Shown: positions 27,331-41,029 of the stretch, piece by piece
Numbering within the stretch: position 1 is the first letter of the stretch
How the letters are laid out: every line of letters begins with the position of its first letter
Assembly (NCBI GenBank): GCA_905221605.1
Contig: CAJNDS010000466.1
Coordinates: forward strand, 1 to 64,000
Source of the DNA: Symbiodinium natans
Lineage: Eukaryota; Sar; Dinophyceae; Suessiales; Symbiodiniaceae
Length of the DNA: 64,000 nt
Reading direction: 5' to 3'
Notes under the pieces: model-generated
What the model was told of the DNA's origin: nothing
Database searches by the model: none
Seen by the model: the letters and a program-made list of their open reading frames with translations, nothing else
Translations under genes and position numbers: made by a program

Positions 27331-27413
27331 CGAATGTGAAGTCGAACGCCGCTGCTTTGCCAAGCCCAGCGCCGTCGGGCTTGGAGCTCCTCAGGGGGAC
27401 AGCCGGGGCTCTA

Positions 27414-27860
27414 TAGGGTTTAGGGTTTAGGGTTTAGGGTTTAGGGTTTAGGGTTTCGGGTTTAGGGTTTAGGATTTAGGGTTTGGGTTACTTGAGATCA
27501 GGAGTTGGGCTTGTTTGGGGGCGGCCTTGGGGCTTGAGGGATAGTCAGAGCTGGGCCTTTGTTGGGTGGATGTAGGGCTTTGGGGGGTTTCCCTTCGCCC
27601 TTTCCCCGCCCTTGGGGGGGCTGTTCCCGATGTTAAGGCACCATTCGCCTCGCGTACACGCCCCCAGTTCCCGCCCGGTCTCCTGGCCTCGTCCCTGGAG
27701 TGCCCACTCCCGCAGAAGCATAGAGTTTAGAATTTAGGGTTTAGGGCTATGGTTTAGGGTTTAGGGTTTAGGGTTTAGGGTTTAGGGTTTAGGGTTTAGG
27801 GTTTAGGGTTTAGGGTTTAGGGTTTAGGGTTTAGGGTTTAGGGTTTAGGGTTTAGGGCCC
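27414..27860. repeat. TTTAGGG arrays (27414-27490 and 27727-27856)
   Basis: The second block has about 18 nearly perfect TTTAGGG units in a row. The DNA between them (27490-27725) is GC-rich and may include a minus-strand exon fragment (WALQGRGQETGRELGAC near 27650-27710), which I rate as weak. Confidence 0.85.
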
Positions 27861-29124
27861 AGTATCCCTGGAGTGCCTCCCGACACGTGGGATCGAAGCC
27901 CGTTGCGGTGGGACCCAGATGCAATGCAACCCTCTGCACGCCATTTATCTCCAAGCTGGTGATTTCCGGCACGGGTGGGAAGAGAAGGAATGCCCCATCA
28001 ACCTTTGACTTGAGTGCCGCCGCCCTCAACCCCGAACAGCTGCCATGAGCAACGGTCAGTGCGCTCAGAACAGCGATGCACCATGAAGGCCCCCGCAACA
28101 ACATGTCGCATTCTGCTTTGCCGACCAACAAGCCATAGGCATACAACGCGACGACCACAAGGCACCCCTGTATCTGTCTCTCGGAGTATCCAACGACTTC
28201 AAGGGGTGTCTGGGGAGAAGGGGCACCAGGAGAGATTCAACTTGAAGAGAAATGGTGAAAATGTGCTCACAACGTTTGACAGTAAGACGTGGGGATACCC
28301 TGGTGCCGAGCATGCCTCCGCAGCGCGAAGCAAGATCCCAAGCAAATCAGTTTGGGGTCTTTCCAAGCAACTGCAGACATGCCATGTGTGCAAAGCCAGA
28401 CAAACGAGCAGGCATTTCGATGTCTGCTTCATGCTACCTCAACATCATCCCGGGCATCCCTTGAAATACCCCGGCGCTGATGAGTTCTTCTGGGGTCCTC
28501 GGTCGGGCCCTCGCTTGCAGGCTCACCCTTTGCGGGCTTTCCTCGGAGCATGCCAGGCAAGCTCTGACCGAGGAACAGCTTACATTCTACGACATACAGC
28601 TCAAAGCGGACATCATGCATGTGGTCTCGTGGGCGTCGGGCGCGCGGACTTCACTTCTCCTAAGCGCTTGCCGCCCCCGAAACACAGCGTCATGCAAGAA
28701 GATGGTCATCCACAAGTGTGCAACGGAGCCCCCGGTGTCGGAAGCAGTTGGGCAGGCTTAGGTGGCACGCCGGCTTGACTCCGCTTCGCGGCCTGCCTCG
28801 AGCACGCCAAACCCAAACAACACACCCACAAAGGAAGAAAATCTCTACCCTGTCTCTCTCGACTGCTTTGTGTGCTTCCTTCTCTCCGAGCGCCGCACCG
28901 CTGCCGGAGGAGCTCCTTTAAAGGAAAGGAGAGAGAAGGTGCTTCACACCCCGGGGCCCTTTGGGTGCCCCCCCCCGGAGTCGCACGACTCTGAATCCGG
29001 GAGCGCCCTTCCCTTTCCTTAGGGTTTAGGGTAACCTTCAACCCTAAACCCTAAACCCTAAACCCTAAACCCTAAACCCTAAACCCTAAACCCAACTTCA
29101 CTTCCCCAACTTCCCCCGAGGAAC
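27861..29124. other. no assignable gene
   Basis: Overlapping open frames on both strands, none with a recognisable motif. It ends in a CCCTAAA array at 29038-29092, just below the coiled-coil exon candidate at 29125. Confidence 0.4.
29038..29092. repeat. CCCTAAA array
   Basis: Seven nearly perfect CCCTAAA units, preceded by TTAGGGTTTAGGG in the opposite orientation a few bases earlier (29020-29031). The two form a small inverted pair. Confidence 0.85.
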
Positions 29125-29178
29125 CCAAGCGGCGGTCTCCTCCCGACGCTCTTGCAGTTGCTGGACTTCGGCTTTGAC
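29125..29178 (-). CDS. candidate coiled-coil exon
   Basis: A minus-strand candidate after acceptor GTCTTTGGACAG|G. It reads VKAEVQQLQERREETAA. It lies next to a CCCTAAA array, the same arrangement as the exon candidates at 16-19 kb. Confidence 0.48.
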
Positions 29179-29830
29179 CTGTCCAAAGACGGCGGAGTTG
29201 GGGTGCGCGCAGGCTCCTTCTACAAAAGAGCACTCAACCCCATCAGGGCTTCGGATTTTCGGGGTTTAGGGTTTGAAGAGCAGATGGCCAGAGAAGTCAG
29301 TGTGTGGGAGCGGCAGAGAAAATTAGACGGTGGTCAGGCAGCAAGAAACGTGCAACGTGGGTAGTGCTGGCGGTGCTTTGCCAGGGGCCCTTGCCATTGG
29401 CGGGTTTAAACTTTGCATCGACCCAAGTTCCTTTGTTGTACAGTCTGTCACCCTTTCCAGAAAAACCACGCCTACAGACTTGCTCAGTGCAACGTCAACA
29501 GTCCTACCCTACCAGCAGAACAGGCTTTGGATCATGGCCCCGCCTTTTTTTGTAATTCCTTCGCTTCTCCTTGTGAGCCCATGCTTGGAACTGCACTGGG
29601 ACTGTGCAGGCTTAGCAGCCGCAAGCTCAGGCTCTCAGGTCTAGACCCAACTCTTTTCGGAGGGCCTGCAATCTGACAATCTGCCAAAGAGATGTTCGGG
29701 GTTTTGGGGAGTTTTAGGGAGCTTGGGTGCGTTGAGGCGTTACGCTCAATCAATGCCGCCCATGTGTCGCACATTTCGGTGGCGCCTCCGCTTCAGCCAG
29801 GGCCTTCGCCTGCTTGTCCTAAAACACGAG

Positions 29831-29877
<47 letters not shown>

Positions 29878-31225
29878 GAGAAACATGCGAGACACATCTG
29901 CGGAACAAAAGTTGGTGAAAATCAAGCTTTGTTGCAGACGGTCCTTTGCAACAGCAAGTTCGTCACGCAGGATTTCGGTCCTTAGTGAAGAGCTCGGGCC
30001 TTCAACTTGTGCATATACGCATGGAAAGTTTGAGGACAACACCACGAACTGCCCCAGACAACCACCCTATGCTGCGATTCTTCGATTCCATTCGTCAAGT
30101 AAGCCCCCTGCTCTTTTGCGAGCTGCGCGACTTGGACGGTCGAACCTGACACAACGCAGCATGTGCTTGCCAAATCAACAGCAGGCCAGCGAACTTTGGT
30201 GAAGCCCAAAGCATAGGGGGCGCGCTGTCAGCAAAGGAGTGAGACCTTCCGGAACAAGAAACACCAGGAAAGACAGCTCGAAAATGCCCGAAACACTCAC
30301 GGTGAAGACCTGGGCTGTGCATCGTTGTGCCTTGGAGAAGCGTGGCGAATTCTGGGCATGGACCACTCGCAGCGCTCCTCTGAATCTTGGATTCCGCGCA
30401 CTGATGGCGAGATGGAACGAAGCTCCAAGCCCTGATTCGCAGTGCCTGCGCAGGAGATGCTCCGCAGCGCGACAAGTCTGCATTGGCGCAGCTTCCATCA
30501 GTTCTCCGTCACTCGGCGCCGGGCTGGCAAAATCATCGCCACCAGATGCATACATTGGCGCTGCCTCCTGACAGCTTCAGCAACGCCCCCAACATGGAAG
30601 CAACACCCCCCTTATCGTCAAAGTCCTCGACTTGAAGCGCTTGCACCTACAGCTCGCGCGACAGGTGCTACCGTCTGCAGTGGCCCCTCCATTCTCCGGG
30701 CTCAGTGCCCATAGCTTCACCTCTCGCTCGTCTTCAGGCCAGAGATCCAGCACGGCCTGAAAAGCTTCTGCACTTCTTCGGCTGAGTCAGATGTGGATTT
30801 TGGGTTTTTCACAACTGCATTGCCAAAACCTGAGCTTCGCATGTGCATGGGAAAGTGCAGTGCAATAATGTTTGCTTGTGGGCTGAACGTTGTTTTTTCG
30901 AACCTGCACAAGAATGTCAGGTCATCCGCCCATTGAGTGAAACATGCGCCACTCGCGCGCAAGGGTTACACAGTCGTGCCAAGGACCAAGGATGTGACTA
31001 CTGAAATCAATAAGGTGTGCCAATTTCTTCCCATTGCTGGGCAGCTGCATTTAACCCTAAACCCTAAACTCTAAACCTCACTGCACGCAGCTCAGACGAA
31101 GTAGTCGTCAGTGCCCCTGCAGCGGTGCATCTTGATGCTCCTGCAGCTGAGGGAAGTTCTTAGACTTCCTATTTCCAAGTTGGAGAGAACTAGGTGATCT
31201 CTAGAATCTGAATTCTAAACTCTCC
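29179..31225. other. no assignable gene; GA microsatellite
   Basis: Short overlapping frames only. It holds a (GA)n tract at 29827-29882. A few CCCTAAA units occur near 31053-31075. Confidence 0.4.
29827..29882. repeat. (GA)n microsatellite
   Basis: About 27 GA dinucleotides with two interruptions (GCGA and GGGA). Confidence 0.95.
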
Positions 31226-31439
31226 CTAGTTACTGTCGGGCCTGCCAGCTGGAAGAACCTTCTCCAACACCCGACGCTGTTCATCGCAGCTGCCCGGGTG
31301 CTTGAAGTAGACTGTCAACTTCTTGTCCTCGGAGCAGGCGGCACACTCTGCTGATGAGTCGAAGCCAACCGCGCGGCCATCCTCCAGACGACTAAGGCGT
31401 GCGCGGCATCCATTACCACCTCGGCAAGCCCGCAAGGTA
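31226..31439 (-). CDS. candidate terminal exon, Cys-containing protein
   Basis: A minus-strand candidate after acceptor CATCTTGCTCAG (31440-31441) that runs 70 codons to a stop. It reads RLEDGRAVGFDSSAECAACS, then EDKKLTVYFKHPGSCDEQRR, ending KVLPAGRPDSN. Balanced composition, four or more Cys and a natural stop favour coding. Family not recognised. Confidence 0.45.
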
Positions 31440-31768
31440 CTGAGCAAGATGAGAGGATCCTTCCAACCCCGAAACATTCCTAAAACCGCAGCTTTGGCCC
31501 TAAACCTCAGAGCCTCGGCACGTCTGTGCACATCAGAAGCCTAATTCCAAGATGCTACAAGCCCATACGGGCGTGCTGCTTGGCGACATGCCGCGGACAT
31601 GTTGACAACAGCGTGTGCTCTTCTACATAGACATTCAGAGTGCTGTTGTCCTCGTATCTGGGTCTAGGTGATTTCTTTGAAGTGTTGAAGCTAGCTCACG
31701 ACATTTTCCAGCCAGGCCGCATGTGGGATCTCCGTTTCAGGAGTTTCCAACTTCGATGTGTTCATCAC

Positions 31769-31830
31769 CTTCGCAGACTTGATGGCCTCAGCACACTTCC
31801 AGCACCTCCTGCCCCACATTGTCCGACAAG
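31769..31830 (-). CDS. candidate exon with CXXC motif
   Basis: A 62-bp minus-strand candidate between acceptor GATCTGTCAG and donor GTGATG. It reads CRTMWGRRCWKCAEAIKSAK. It may belong to the same gene as the exon at 31226-31439, whose Cys content is similar. Confidence 0.38.
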
Positions 31831-32758
31831 CTGACAGATCTGACAGGAAACATCGCAACAATGTATCCAGATGCACCCACAACTTGTCAGGCCAGATTCC
31901 AAGGCGAGTCCAAATTCTTTAAGAGCTTCTTCTGGGGTGCCTGGTGCTGGTGAGAGCCCAGCGACCCACCTCCAGAAACAAAGGCACTCTGGCGAAACTT
32001 TGGGTAGCACTCGCATGCAGTGCACGTACAACATGTTTGGAGCCTTGGGCGGCCGTCTGTGAGCTTTGTACAACTGCCCTGCTTCGTGCGCTCCATGTTG
32101 ACGGTTGTGGCATTGCCTCTGCTGCAGCACCCCCATCACACACTTTCCGAACGCCTGACCCCGGTCAACGGCTTGTGCGGCAAAGGAACACACTGCTGTG
32201 CCTCACAAGCAACTTGCACCAAATAGCGTCACTGTCGGCTAGCAAGTAACTTCTCAAGCGCAGCCTAGTGCTCAGAGTTGCATTGCGACAGTACGCAGTT
32301 CTACGAGAGACCTGTGGCAACATTCCTCCCAATCATTCCGGACCTGAAACTTACGTCGCACCCTGGGCAGTGCTTGTGCAGCATTGCCAGTCTTTACCTT
32401 CTCCTGTGGGTCCCAGAGCGCAGTTCGGAACAGCCCGAAGAATAGTTGGAACAGCAGTGCTGTTGGACGACAAACAGAAAGCTGGATCAGGCTTTGCATG
32501 GCTATCCCTCTCCGCCGTCCCATTTCGCCAGTCGCCCCGAAGCACCCCGAGGAAAGGGAGATGCTGAGGATGCTGAGGGGCCCAGGAGGCTGAAGCTACT
32601 CATCGCCGAACATTCTCCTAGAAACGCTTTTGTTCCATCGGCGCTGGGGGCCCTCTCCCGCCAAAACGTCGATGCAGCATTGGCGAAGCAGATGGATGGG
32701 CAAGATGCGCCAGGCAGCCGTTTTGCATGTTGCCGCTGTGACCAGATGTTACACAAAG

Positions 32759-32960
32759 TCATGACAACTGCTCTCTCAGGATTGCACTGGTTGTCGTTGT
32801 GGACACTGTCGTTGTGGACGTGGTTGTCGTTGTGGACGTTACGTATGGCGGCTGCGAGCAGCACTTCGCAGTGCATTTCGTTGCCTCGAAGCCACGGTAG
32901 TATGTTGCCGCCTCAGAAGCATCGTCCAAGCGAGAACCAGAGGCAGCCTTTCTTTTCTTA
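32759..32960 (-). CDS. candidate exon with Thr/Ser-rich linker
   Basis: The minus strand reads SRLDDASEAATYYRGFEATK, a CTAKCC Cys cluster, then a Thr-rich TSTTTTTSTTTVSTTTT run, ending SAILREQLS at a stop (32759). The Thr run comes from imperfect ACGACAACC/GTCCACAAC repeats. Such mucin-like linkers are common in secreted or surface proteins. The 5' border is not fixed. Confidence 0.42.
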
Positions 32961-35900
32961 GAATGTAGCGGCAGACTGTAGTGGCAGTCAGGCGGCATAA
33001 GCAGCAGTACCTAAGAGGCCATGGCAAGGAGGCACAGGCGCGGCACGGAGCATTCAAAATCTGAGACGCCCACCGGCGAGCGACGGATCATTCTGTGGTT
33101 CCTTGGTGACGGCACACTCCCGCGAAGTCGTCGAGTTCGCGTTCGCGGAGGCGAGTGCATCCGCCAGATCGGCCTGGCACAGAAGCCAGGAGTGCTTGGA
33201 ACTTGGAGCCTTCAATCCTTCACTGCTTTGAGAACTGGAGCTTCGAGCTTCCAGTTCTGGCCTCAACGGCATGGCAGCCACGCAGCGAGAGGAACTGGAG
33301 CTTGTAGCTTTCAGGGTCACGGGACTTGCAGGTGGCAAATCTCGAAACCAAATCCTGAAGATGCACGAAGCATTTCGTTAAGCATTGCGAAGCTTCACAC
33401 TTGTCCCGACTGGGATGCACTGAAAGAGTGACAGTCCTCAGAACCTCCGTGGTCTTCATATGCTTCCAGCAAGCACTTCATCGACTCTAAGGCATACCAC
33501 TGTGCCTTTCCGACATTCCGACATCATGCAGGTGATCAGGAATGTACTATAAATTTACGATAGAGCTGTGGAACATGATGGCCTTCAGGGTCACTTCAAC
33601 CTTGCACTGTGACCTCAGACATTTTGCCCTCCGGTGCGCCATCAGGCGAAAACGGGGCGCCACAACACTCAGACGGAGGGTTAGGCTGTGTTGCAAGCAA
33701 AGGCACGCATGGAGGGCCCTTCGGTCGCCAATGCTCTCCTGACAGGTGCCAAGACTTCTCGGGATTTAGGGTTTAAGGTTTAGGGTTCGGGGGTTAGGGC
33801 TTAAGTTTAATGAAGAGGGCTTAGGGCTTAGAAATGCGATACCGTGGCAGCTGTGGCAAGGAGTCACTGAGTCATCCAGCAACATGCAGAATGCTCCACA
33901 TCGGATCTATGAGTACTTAGAGAGCTGAACATGGTGTCACTCAGAACTTTGCACACAGCAAGCCCTGATGTGCCATGCCATGCTCACTTTGCACCATGTA
34001 CGGCTACGCGCCGCTGTCCCAGCAGCACAGGTCAGGCTGAGAATCTGGCGTTCATGCAGCTGCTATAGGTCTGGCAAGATTCGATCCGATCCAGCGCCTC
34101 ATCACTTTACATCATGCACCAATATGGGTCATCGTAGGGCTTCCCACCTGTTTGCATGCTGCTGCATCCATGTCAGCTTGAAGGGGCCGACAATCTGCTC
34201 CATCGCTCTGACGGCCTGCAGAACTCGCTAGCGATTGCACCATGCAGGCACATTCAGGCCCATCTTCAAAAAGCTGAGCGCGCTGCTCTTCATCGAGTTG
34301 TACCTGGTAAGCACTGGACTTGATCAAAAACAGTGCTTCCGTAGATTCCGTGGTGTGCGTCGTCCTGCCTCACGACCTGCGTCTCATAGCTTTGAGTTGA
34401 CTCCTTGCAGCGCTTCTCAGTGTCGTCGTATTGCTGCAGGAGCTCCTGCCAGCAACCAGTAACTAGTAACTAGTAACTAGTAACTAGTAACTAGTAACGA
34501 GTAGCAGCTTACATTATTTCATGGGGCGGAATCAGTGACATCTTCGCGAGGCGAACTCCTGAGGCCTACAACATTCCCAGCAAAAAGCGAAGCGCATGCA
34601 AGCACATCCGCTCACTTCAATGGCCCTGGTGCCTCCCAGTGCATAAGCTGCTTCATGAGATAAGTGCCCACACTTGGGCTATCATGATGGTCACAGCTGG
34701 TTGCCCAAGCCTTGGATTAGATGGTAGCAGTACGAGTACCTGCTCCTTCCCTTAGAAAGGCTTGAGTTGGCTGAAACTCTCTGCAGCCTCGTGTCTTGAA
34801 GAGGAGCTTTACTGACGTCAGATGCTGCGAGTAGATTCTCGCAGTCGGATGCGCGAGTAGACAACAACCTGTTGGCATCTCATGTGTAGCACTGAAAAAC
34901 AACTGAGTCAGAATGTGCAAACATGTGCTATTTGGCAGACATTGCCTTGGGAGACTGACTAGCGCTGCGGCAACGCCATCCGATGCCTGGGTTGCAATTC
35001 GTGGCAATGGTTGCGGGCAAAGCTCAAAACATACGGGTCCGCTTGTCTGCTCGTTTGTTGCTGGCCAAGTGCTGCTGCCACAGAGCTGTAGCAGGACTTG
35101 ATAGCCTGAGCGACAAAGTTGAACCGGCAATTGGACAAGGCTGCAGGGGGCCTACAGTTGGACGACGTGGCCAGACAAGCTCGGCTTGAGCTACAGCTAA
35201 AAGTTTTCGCAGAAGCGCAGCGACTCGTTTCATGTGCGAAGTCGGAGCTCAGCTTCTTTGTAGATAAGGGGCTTGGCTCTTGCCTGCCAAGGAGTCACGG
35301 ATGGCATTGGAGGCATTCAGGCCTCTCCATAGCGTATGGTAACCTCAAGCTCGTCAGAAACACTTCAGTATTGCAGAGTTCCGCTGGTTTTCCGACACTC
35401 CCGTCTGATCTTGCAGCCGCGGCGACAATCCAGGACGCCCTGATCTGCACGCGCGATGGCCTCAGCTCTACAAAGCTCTCGGACTGGAAGTACCCTCCGC
35501 CCCCCCGCCCTCCCCCCCCCGAAAGCCTCTCGCATCTGAAAAAGCTCGTAAAGGGTCGGCGGCATGTAAAAAGACATGACTCTGAGTCCAGGGCCTGCTC
35601 CGTAGCCGCATGCCTGGGCTGCTGTTACTGCTGTTCTGCACCGTTCACCCCTTCAACCTGCTGTGTTCCCGCACTGCACGGAGCGCGTCCGAGCGCGCTG
35701 CTGGTCCAAGATGCCCGGTTTGAGCGTCTTGTCGATGACCTTCAGAATCTGACTCAGAGGGTCCTGTAAGTAGGGTGCTCCCACCTCCAGGACACAAGAC
35801 AACGCAAGGGGAACAGCAGCTGAGGCAGCTTGGAATGACTCGAGGAAGGCACCTTCTCTGACAGAGACACCAGGGCAGTTGCGAGGGAGCTTATGTAGCG

Positions 35901-37071
35901 GTCAAATTGCCTGAAGAGCCATATGGCAAGACATGGCAAGAGACCTCTGAATCATAGTGAGAGAGCTCTTTGAGTTGCCGCCTGACGTCTGGGATGGACT
36001 GAGCAGAAACGGCGGAGAACAGGTCCTGGATATCGCTCTTCACCTGTCTGACACGGCCCTAAACAACATATCACAGCTCACGAAACGGAGGCTGGGAAGC
36101 CGCGCTTCGTCAGAGAGAGCCGAGTGCGTCTCCAAGAGGGAGATCAGTGTGTGGGAGTGCCCAAAGCCCGGCCCATCACCAGGACGGACCTTGGGGGCTC
36201 TACAGCACTCTACGGGCCGGGTATTGGGGGGTATTCGGGGGTTGGAGTCAGAGGGCTTCAGGAAGCCTCAAGGCCACAAATGCTTTTGCGGGGGATGTGA
36301 GGCCGGGACATCCGGCCCAAGCCTTAGGTTGGGCCTCTTGACGGCTCCAAGGAGGGTTGCGAGACAGCCAACCAGAAAGCCTGCACAGGTACCCGGTGCA
36401 TTGTCCGAGCATATCCACGACGGTACCATACAGTAGCGCCCAGCCTCGATGCCAGAGCTTCATTTGCGATTGGCAGCTACCTCGGTCGGGCTGATGTGAC
36501 AGCCATGCTGGCCAGACTCCCATCGAACCACACTCTCTGGTGACTTTGCTGCTGCGGACAGGCAGCTGCGTCCCGCTCATCAAGAGGGACTGGAGAACCC
36601 AAGCAGTGATGCCCAGGACACGTCGAAGTCCAAGAGAGTTGAGGCCTTATCAATGGAGCGAGAGAGGCTTTGGAAGAAGCAGAGGCGTTTGCTGTAGCCC
36701 ATTCCGAACTGTCTGCCTGCCTTCGTGAAGCCGCGAAGCCTTCTTGTACCTTACTGCAGAATGCGCCCAAGACATGACTCGCCTGTATGCGTTTAGCCCA
36801 GCGACGGCAGAGCTTGTGTCGAGCTTGAAGCTTCACGTGCTCTCTAAATTATCGGTCTGGGCTGGGTCTACGCTAACTCGACCCAGCAAGCTGCAGGGAG
36901 ATCCAGCAACAAGTCTGCAACAGGGGAGATGAGTGCATCATAGTGACCAATCACCATTCAGACGCAGGTGAATTCAAACTGGCGACTCTCTGAAGCACGT
37001 ACCAACAAGCACGTGCTTGCCTGCAAGTTCGGATGCAGCTCGACATAACTGGACAAGTACGCCTTGCAGAC
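32961..37071. other. probable intron/exon mosaic, genes not resolved
   Basis: Open frames are short and strand choice is ambiguous. Candidates I could not settle: plus-strand 35119-35766 (LQLDDVARQARLELQLKVFAEAQ...; ends at a GTAAGT donor-like site), plus-strand 35957-36090 (ELFELPPDVWDGLSRNGGEQ) and plus-strand 36540-36695 (KRVEALSMERERLWKKQRR). Telomere-like units occur at 33765-33825 and a heptamer array at 34458-34497. Confidence 0.3.
34458..34497. repeat. heptamer (AGTAACT)n array
   Basis: Almost six perfect 7-bp units, the last mutated to AGTAACG. Same unit length as the telomere-like repeat but unrelated in sequence. Confidence 0.95.
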
Positions 37072-37156
37072 CTGCAGGCGATTCGCACGGGTCAGCTTCA
37101 GCCAACAGAGAAATTGATCTTCGAAGAGACTGAAAATCCAGTGCCACGTCTGCCTC
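37072..37156 (-). CDS. candidate helical exon
   Basis: An 85-bp minus-strand candidate between acceptor CGCCTCCTTCAG|G and donor GTCTGC. It reads EADVALDFQSLRRSISLLAE, then ADPCESPA. The surrounding minus strand (36974-37350) has further protein-like frames (ECDAEVHEILAKIACMRAW), probably adjacent exons. Confidence 0.45.
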
Positions 37157-40100
37157 CTGAAGGAGGCGGCGCATTCGTTTGTCCAAGGAAGGGACGCCTT
37201 TGACTTTCTCGGATCATCGCTGGAAATATTTGACCGTGCAGACCAGGCACGCATGCAAGCAATCTTCGCAAGGATCTCGTGCACCTCAGCATCGCATTCC
37301 AAGCACGCTTCAACACGGCCACCTTCTGCGAAGCTAGCCCAGCTGCAGTTCAAGCAGTCGTCCAGCCTGGTTGACTTGCATCTTCGGTGTCCCGCGCTGG
37401 ATTAGCCTTGGCTTCCACTGAGCACGATCTATCGATTCACACAGGTACAGGCGTGCGCCCTTCTGCACTAAGGAAGCAGCCTTGTCAGAGACACCTGCGA
37501 CAAGCTTCACATAGGTAAGTGGCATACTGTGCCTGTGAAGGCAAGTTTCCACCATAAATACCACAATACGTACTAATCATAGTCATAGCAATAACACTAC
37601 TAATACTAATAACAATACTCACACAATATCGCATATGTGCTACCATGCGAAACAATGTTGCCGAGTTTGGAAAATGCTAGGGTTCGGCTGGGAGCTTTTA
37701 CGGTCTTTTGGCTGACCTGTCGCGACATGCACTTTTCAGCCTGCACAAAGTGGTCGAACAACGCTTGAAGGCTGTCCTAGCGCCCAGGGCCCAGACTTGC
37801 ACAGGAAAGGTGTACAAGTAAACTCCTATTCGGCAAACAATCTCACAGTTGCAGCTCCTCATGTGCAAAACGTCGAAATATGACCAGGAGGGGAAGGCCT
37901 GAATTGCATGTGGCGTTCCCGCATGCATCAGCAGACAGGCCTCCCACCTACTTGACCTATCCTGACTTCTACTGCTTGAATGAGGCTCACGCTCGCAGCA
38001 CGTCCAACGTCAGCATTTTCCAATGCACAGCCTGGCACCCGTGCAGCAGATGCAGCAGCTTTTGCAACCACGTCTCCAAACGTTCCATCATTGAGAGATG
38101 ACAAGCCACGCCAGCAGTTCGGACGAGAACCTGCGCAAGCCTCAGGTCAACGCGGCCAATCTTCCCACCACAAGAGCCATCTGTGCCATCGAGATCCCGA
38201 AGCTGCGTCTCAGAGTCTCACATCTCCGCATGGCGATCTGTGCAGCGAGGATGCTTTGCGATAACCTCCAGCAAGGCGGCATATCTACTCATCTGTGGAT
38301 GCGTACCAAGGCAAGAAGGCAAGACATTCTCTGGGGCACCAGGAAAAGCTCGACGTCAATCACCGCAAGAGGTTCTGCAGCACTGGCCTGCTAGCACCAC
38401 CAGACTATGTCAGAAGAAACTCCACAGCCTCGTGGCATCCGAATGCCTGAAACTTCTTGACGCTGAGCTCAGCCAGTATTCCCACAGGAACCTGGACTTG
38501 GCCAGCTCGGACGAAACCGAGCCGAACAAAAAGTCAGATGAGATGCTGTGTAAGACGGCATGGTGATGAGATGCCATGGGCAGCAAAGAGAATCGTATGA
38601 TACAATGTGATGTGATGCGTCGTATGACATAACGACACAGAACACAGCGCAAAAAATGTCGCCAAATAACAAATATGATGTCATATGATCATGTGTGATA
38701 TAAGATCATTATATGGTGTGCCAAAAATGAAGCATAATATAGTAGAACACAATATACTGGAGCCAAATATGACAAACCATTACACGACATAACCTAACAC
38801 CGTGCAAGACATCAGAATAGAACAGAATTGAACAGAATAGAAGAGAATAGACTAGAAACAGAACGTAATGAAACGCAAGAGAATTCGATCTGGTACCGGT
38901 TGACGTAGCACATGTAATCCAATTGTGAAACAACGCCCATTCGTGCAACCATCCGCAGTGGCAAGCCGGCAAAATTTCGCAACCGACAGAGGCATGCGGA
39001 ATCTGGGTGTCCAACTCCTTCGTACTTCTCAAGCAGGTTCAGCAAGCAGCGAGTGCCGAACTCTCGCGAAGAGTGGCTCTCACACTCCACCTGAGTCGCT
39101 GTGGATCTTACCAACAGCAACATGCGACGTGAAGCCCGTCTCATAGCTTCCAAAGCCAGCCATAGCCTTTCAGCCCTGGGCGAGTGCATAGATGAACGTC
39201 CGGTACCTGGCACACACCCGCACCTCATTCACACTTCGTGACTTTTGTGGCAAGCTCCTAACTTCTCAGCGCACACGGCCGGAGCCCCTTCGACATCCTG
39301 GTTTTCACAGAGCTGTGACCTGCAACTCTTGTTCACACTACGCTTTGAAAAGTGACAGAGGCACATATGTGGCATGCTCTCAGAGTGCAACAGGAGTCTT
39401 GCCATGCATGAGAAGGCAACCTGGCACGCAGCAGTCCACACAGCTGACTCAGCTGACCAACCCCTGCAAGAATAGGAACAACGTTATCCCAGAAAGCACA
39501 ACATGCAAACACACGTTTTGCGAACATGTTGAAGGTGAGCAGGGCGAATCGAAATCAAGCAGGCTCTTACTTGCATTGCGCTTTCGTCTGCAGCTCAGCT
39601 TAGCTGCTTTTGCTTCCCAGTGGACTCCGAACACCAACTCAACAGGCAGCAGCACCATGTGCGGACACCGTCCATGCCTTGACAAGGTGAATCGCATCGC
39701 TGCAGACACGAGCTCATCTGAAAGTCAGTTGTGAGGCCTGCTTTGTGTCACCTTCTTCAGCGCGGCTAGCAGGTCCGCCAGCCCTCAGCCACGGCAAGGA
39801 TTGATTGCCACAGGTTACAATAGATGCTACAGGGAGTTCTTGGCTTGCACATGCAGCTGGGCAGCCTTCTTGTGGCGAGGACTTGCTTACACCTGCATTA
39901 CTTCAAGCGCTCCCGTAAAGATTTGCATGATTCGGAGTCGCATGTGCATAGTACCTCTGTGGTTTGGGTGGGTACCCTTGTGTCATCGTGCCTGCAAACC
40001 ACAAGTCCGTTGCCAACACGGCAGCTGCTTGCAGCGTTCCTGCGGTGCTCCTGTTGCAACCAGTTGCAGATGAAGCGGCGCTTTTCAGGCTCGTCAACTT

Positions 40101-41029
40101 TGCATGTCCAACTTCGCCCCCACTCTCGAAGTCCTCTCATCACCGAGTCTCTGCAGGCTCCGTGTCAGAAAGTCCGAGAGAACTCCCGGCTCTTGGTAGA
40201 CCTGGAGGCATCATTCGAGAGATTTGCGCTTGTGGCAAACACTTCGATCCTTTGCTGCAATCTTCACATCCGGCTGATGTCTGCTTAGAGGTGTGACCAG
40301 AACTTGTCTGCGAGATTCTGCGAGCCGACTTAAGCCAGAGCTTCTAGTCTCGCAAGAACTAAAATGGTGTGATTGCTGCAGGAGGAAGACTTCCTCACCT
40401 CGCCTCCTGAGGTTGGGCACTGTACAAATGAAAACATGCCCATCCACAAACTCAGGTATGGCGGAAGGTCTCGGTGAGTGCTGTGCATAAGACCCGTGGA
40501 GGGCCAGGGTTTCCCGCATGCTGCTAGCGATCGCAGATCTCAGATTGTCTTTCTTCTGTTAAGTCTGAAAAGAAAGCAGCAAAGTGCAACACGATTCCTC
40601 AGGGTGTGGCCCCGGCTGTAAAGAGCCCCGTCTACAAGTACAGAAATTCCGAAATTTATTCAGGATTTCGTGCAGCTGTGAAACAGTGTAAGGCCTCCTC
40701 ATGCGCAACGTGCATCATTGAATCCAGCTACGAAAAGTTTACGAACAACCCCCGAATCGACATAAACCCAGTCGTTGCCCCTGAACCACGACGACGACCA
40801 CAGCTTCCGAGGCTGGCACTGAAGGATCTGTAAAGAGTCTCTCTGGGCTTGGGGGCCTCAACGTGCGCTTGAAGGACGCAAGGCACTGACTGCTGTAGTG
40901 ACGGATAGGGCCGGTAGCGTAGCTCAAGCATATTCAAGCATGGAAGGGCCCGGAATCTGTCAAAGAAAAACACCTCGCCTGGCAGACGGCTTGGGCTCCT
41001 TCACGGGGGATGCCGGCTGCGAAGTCGTA

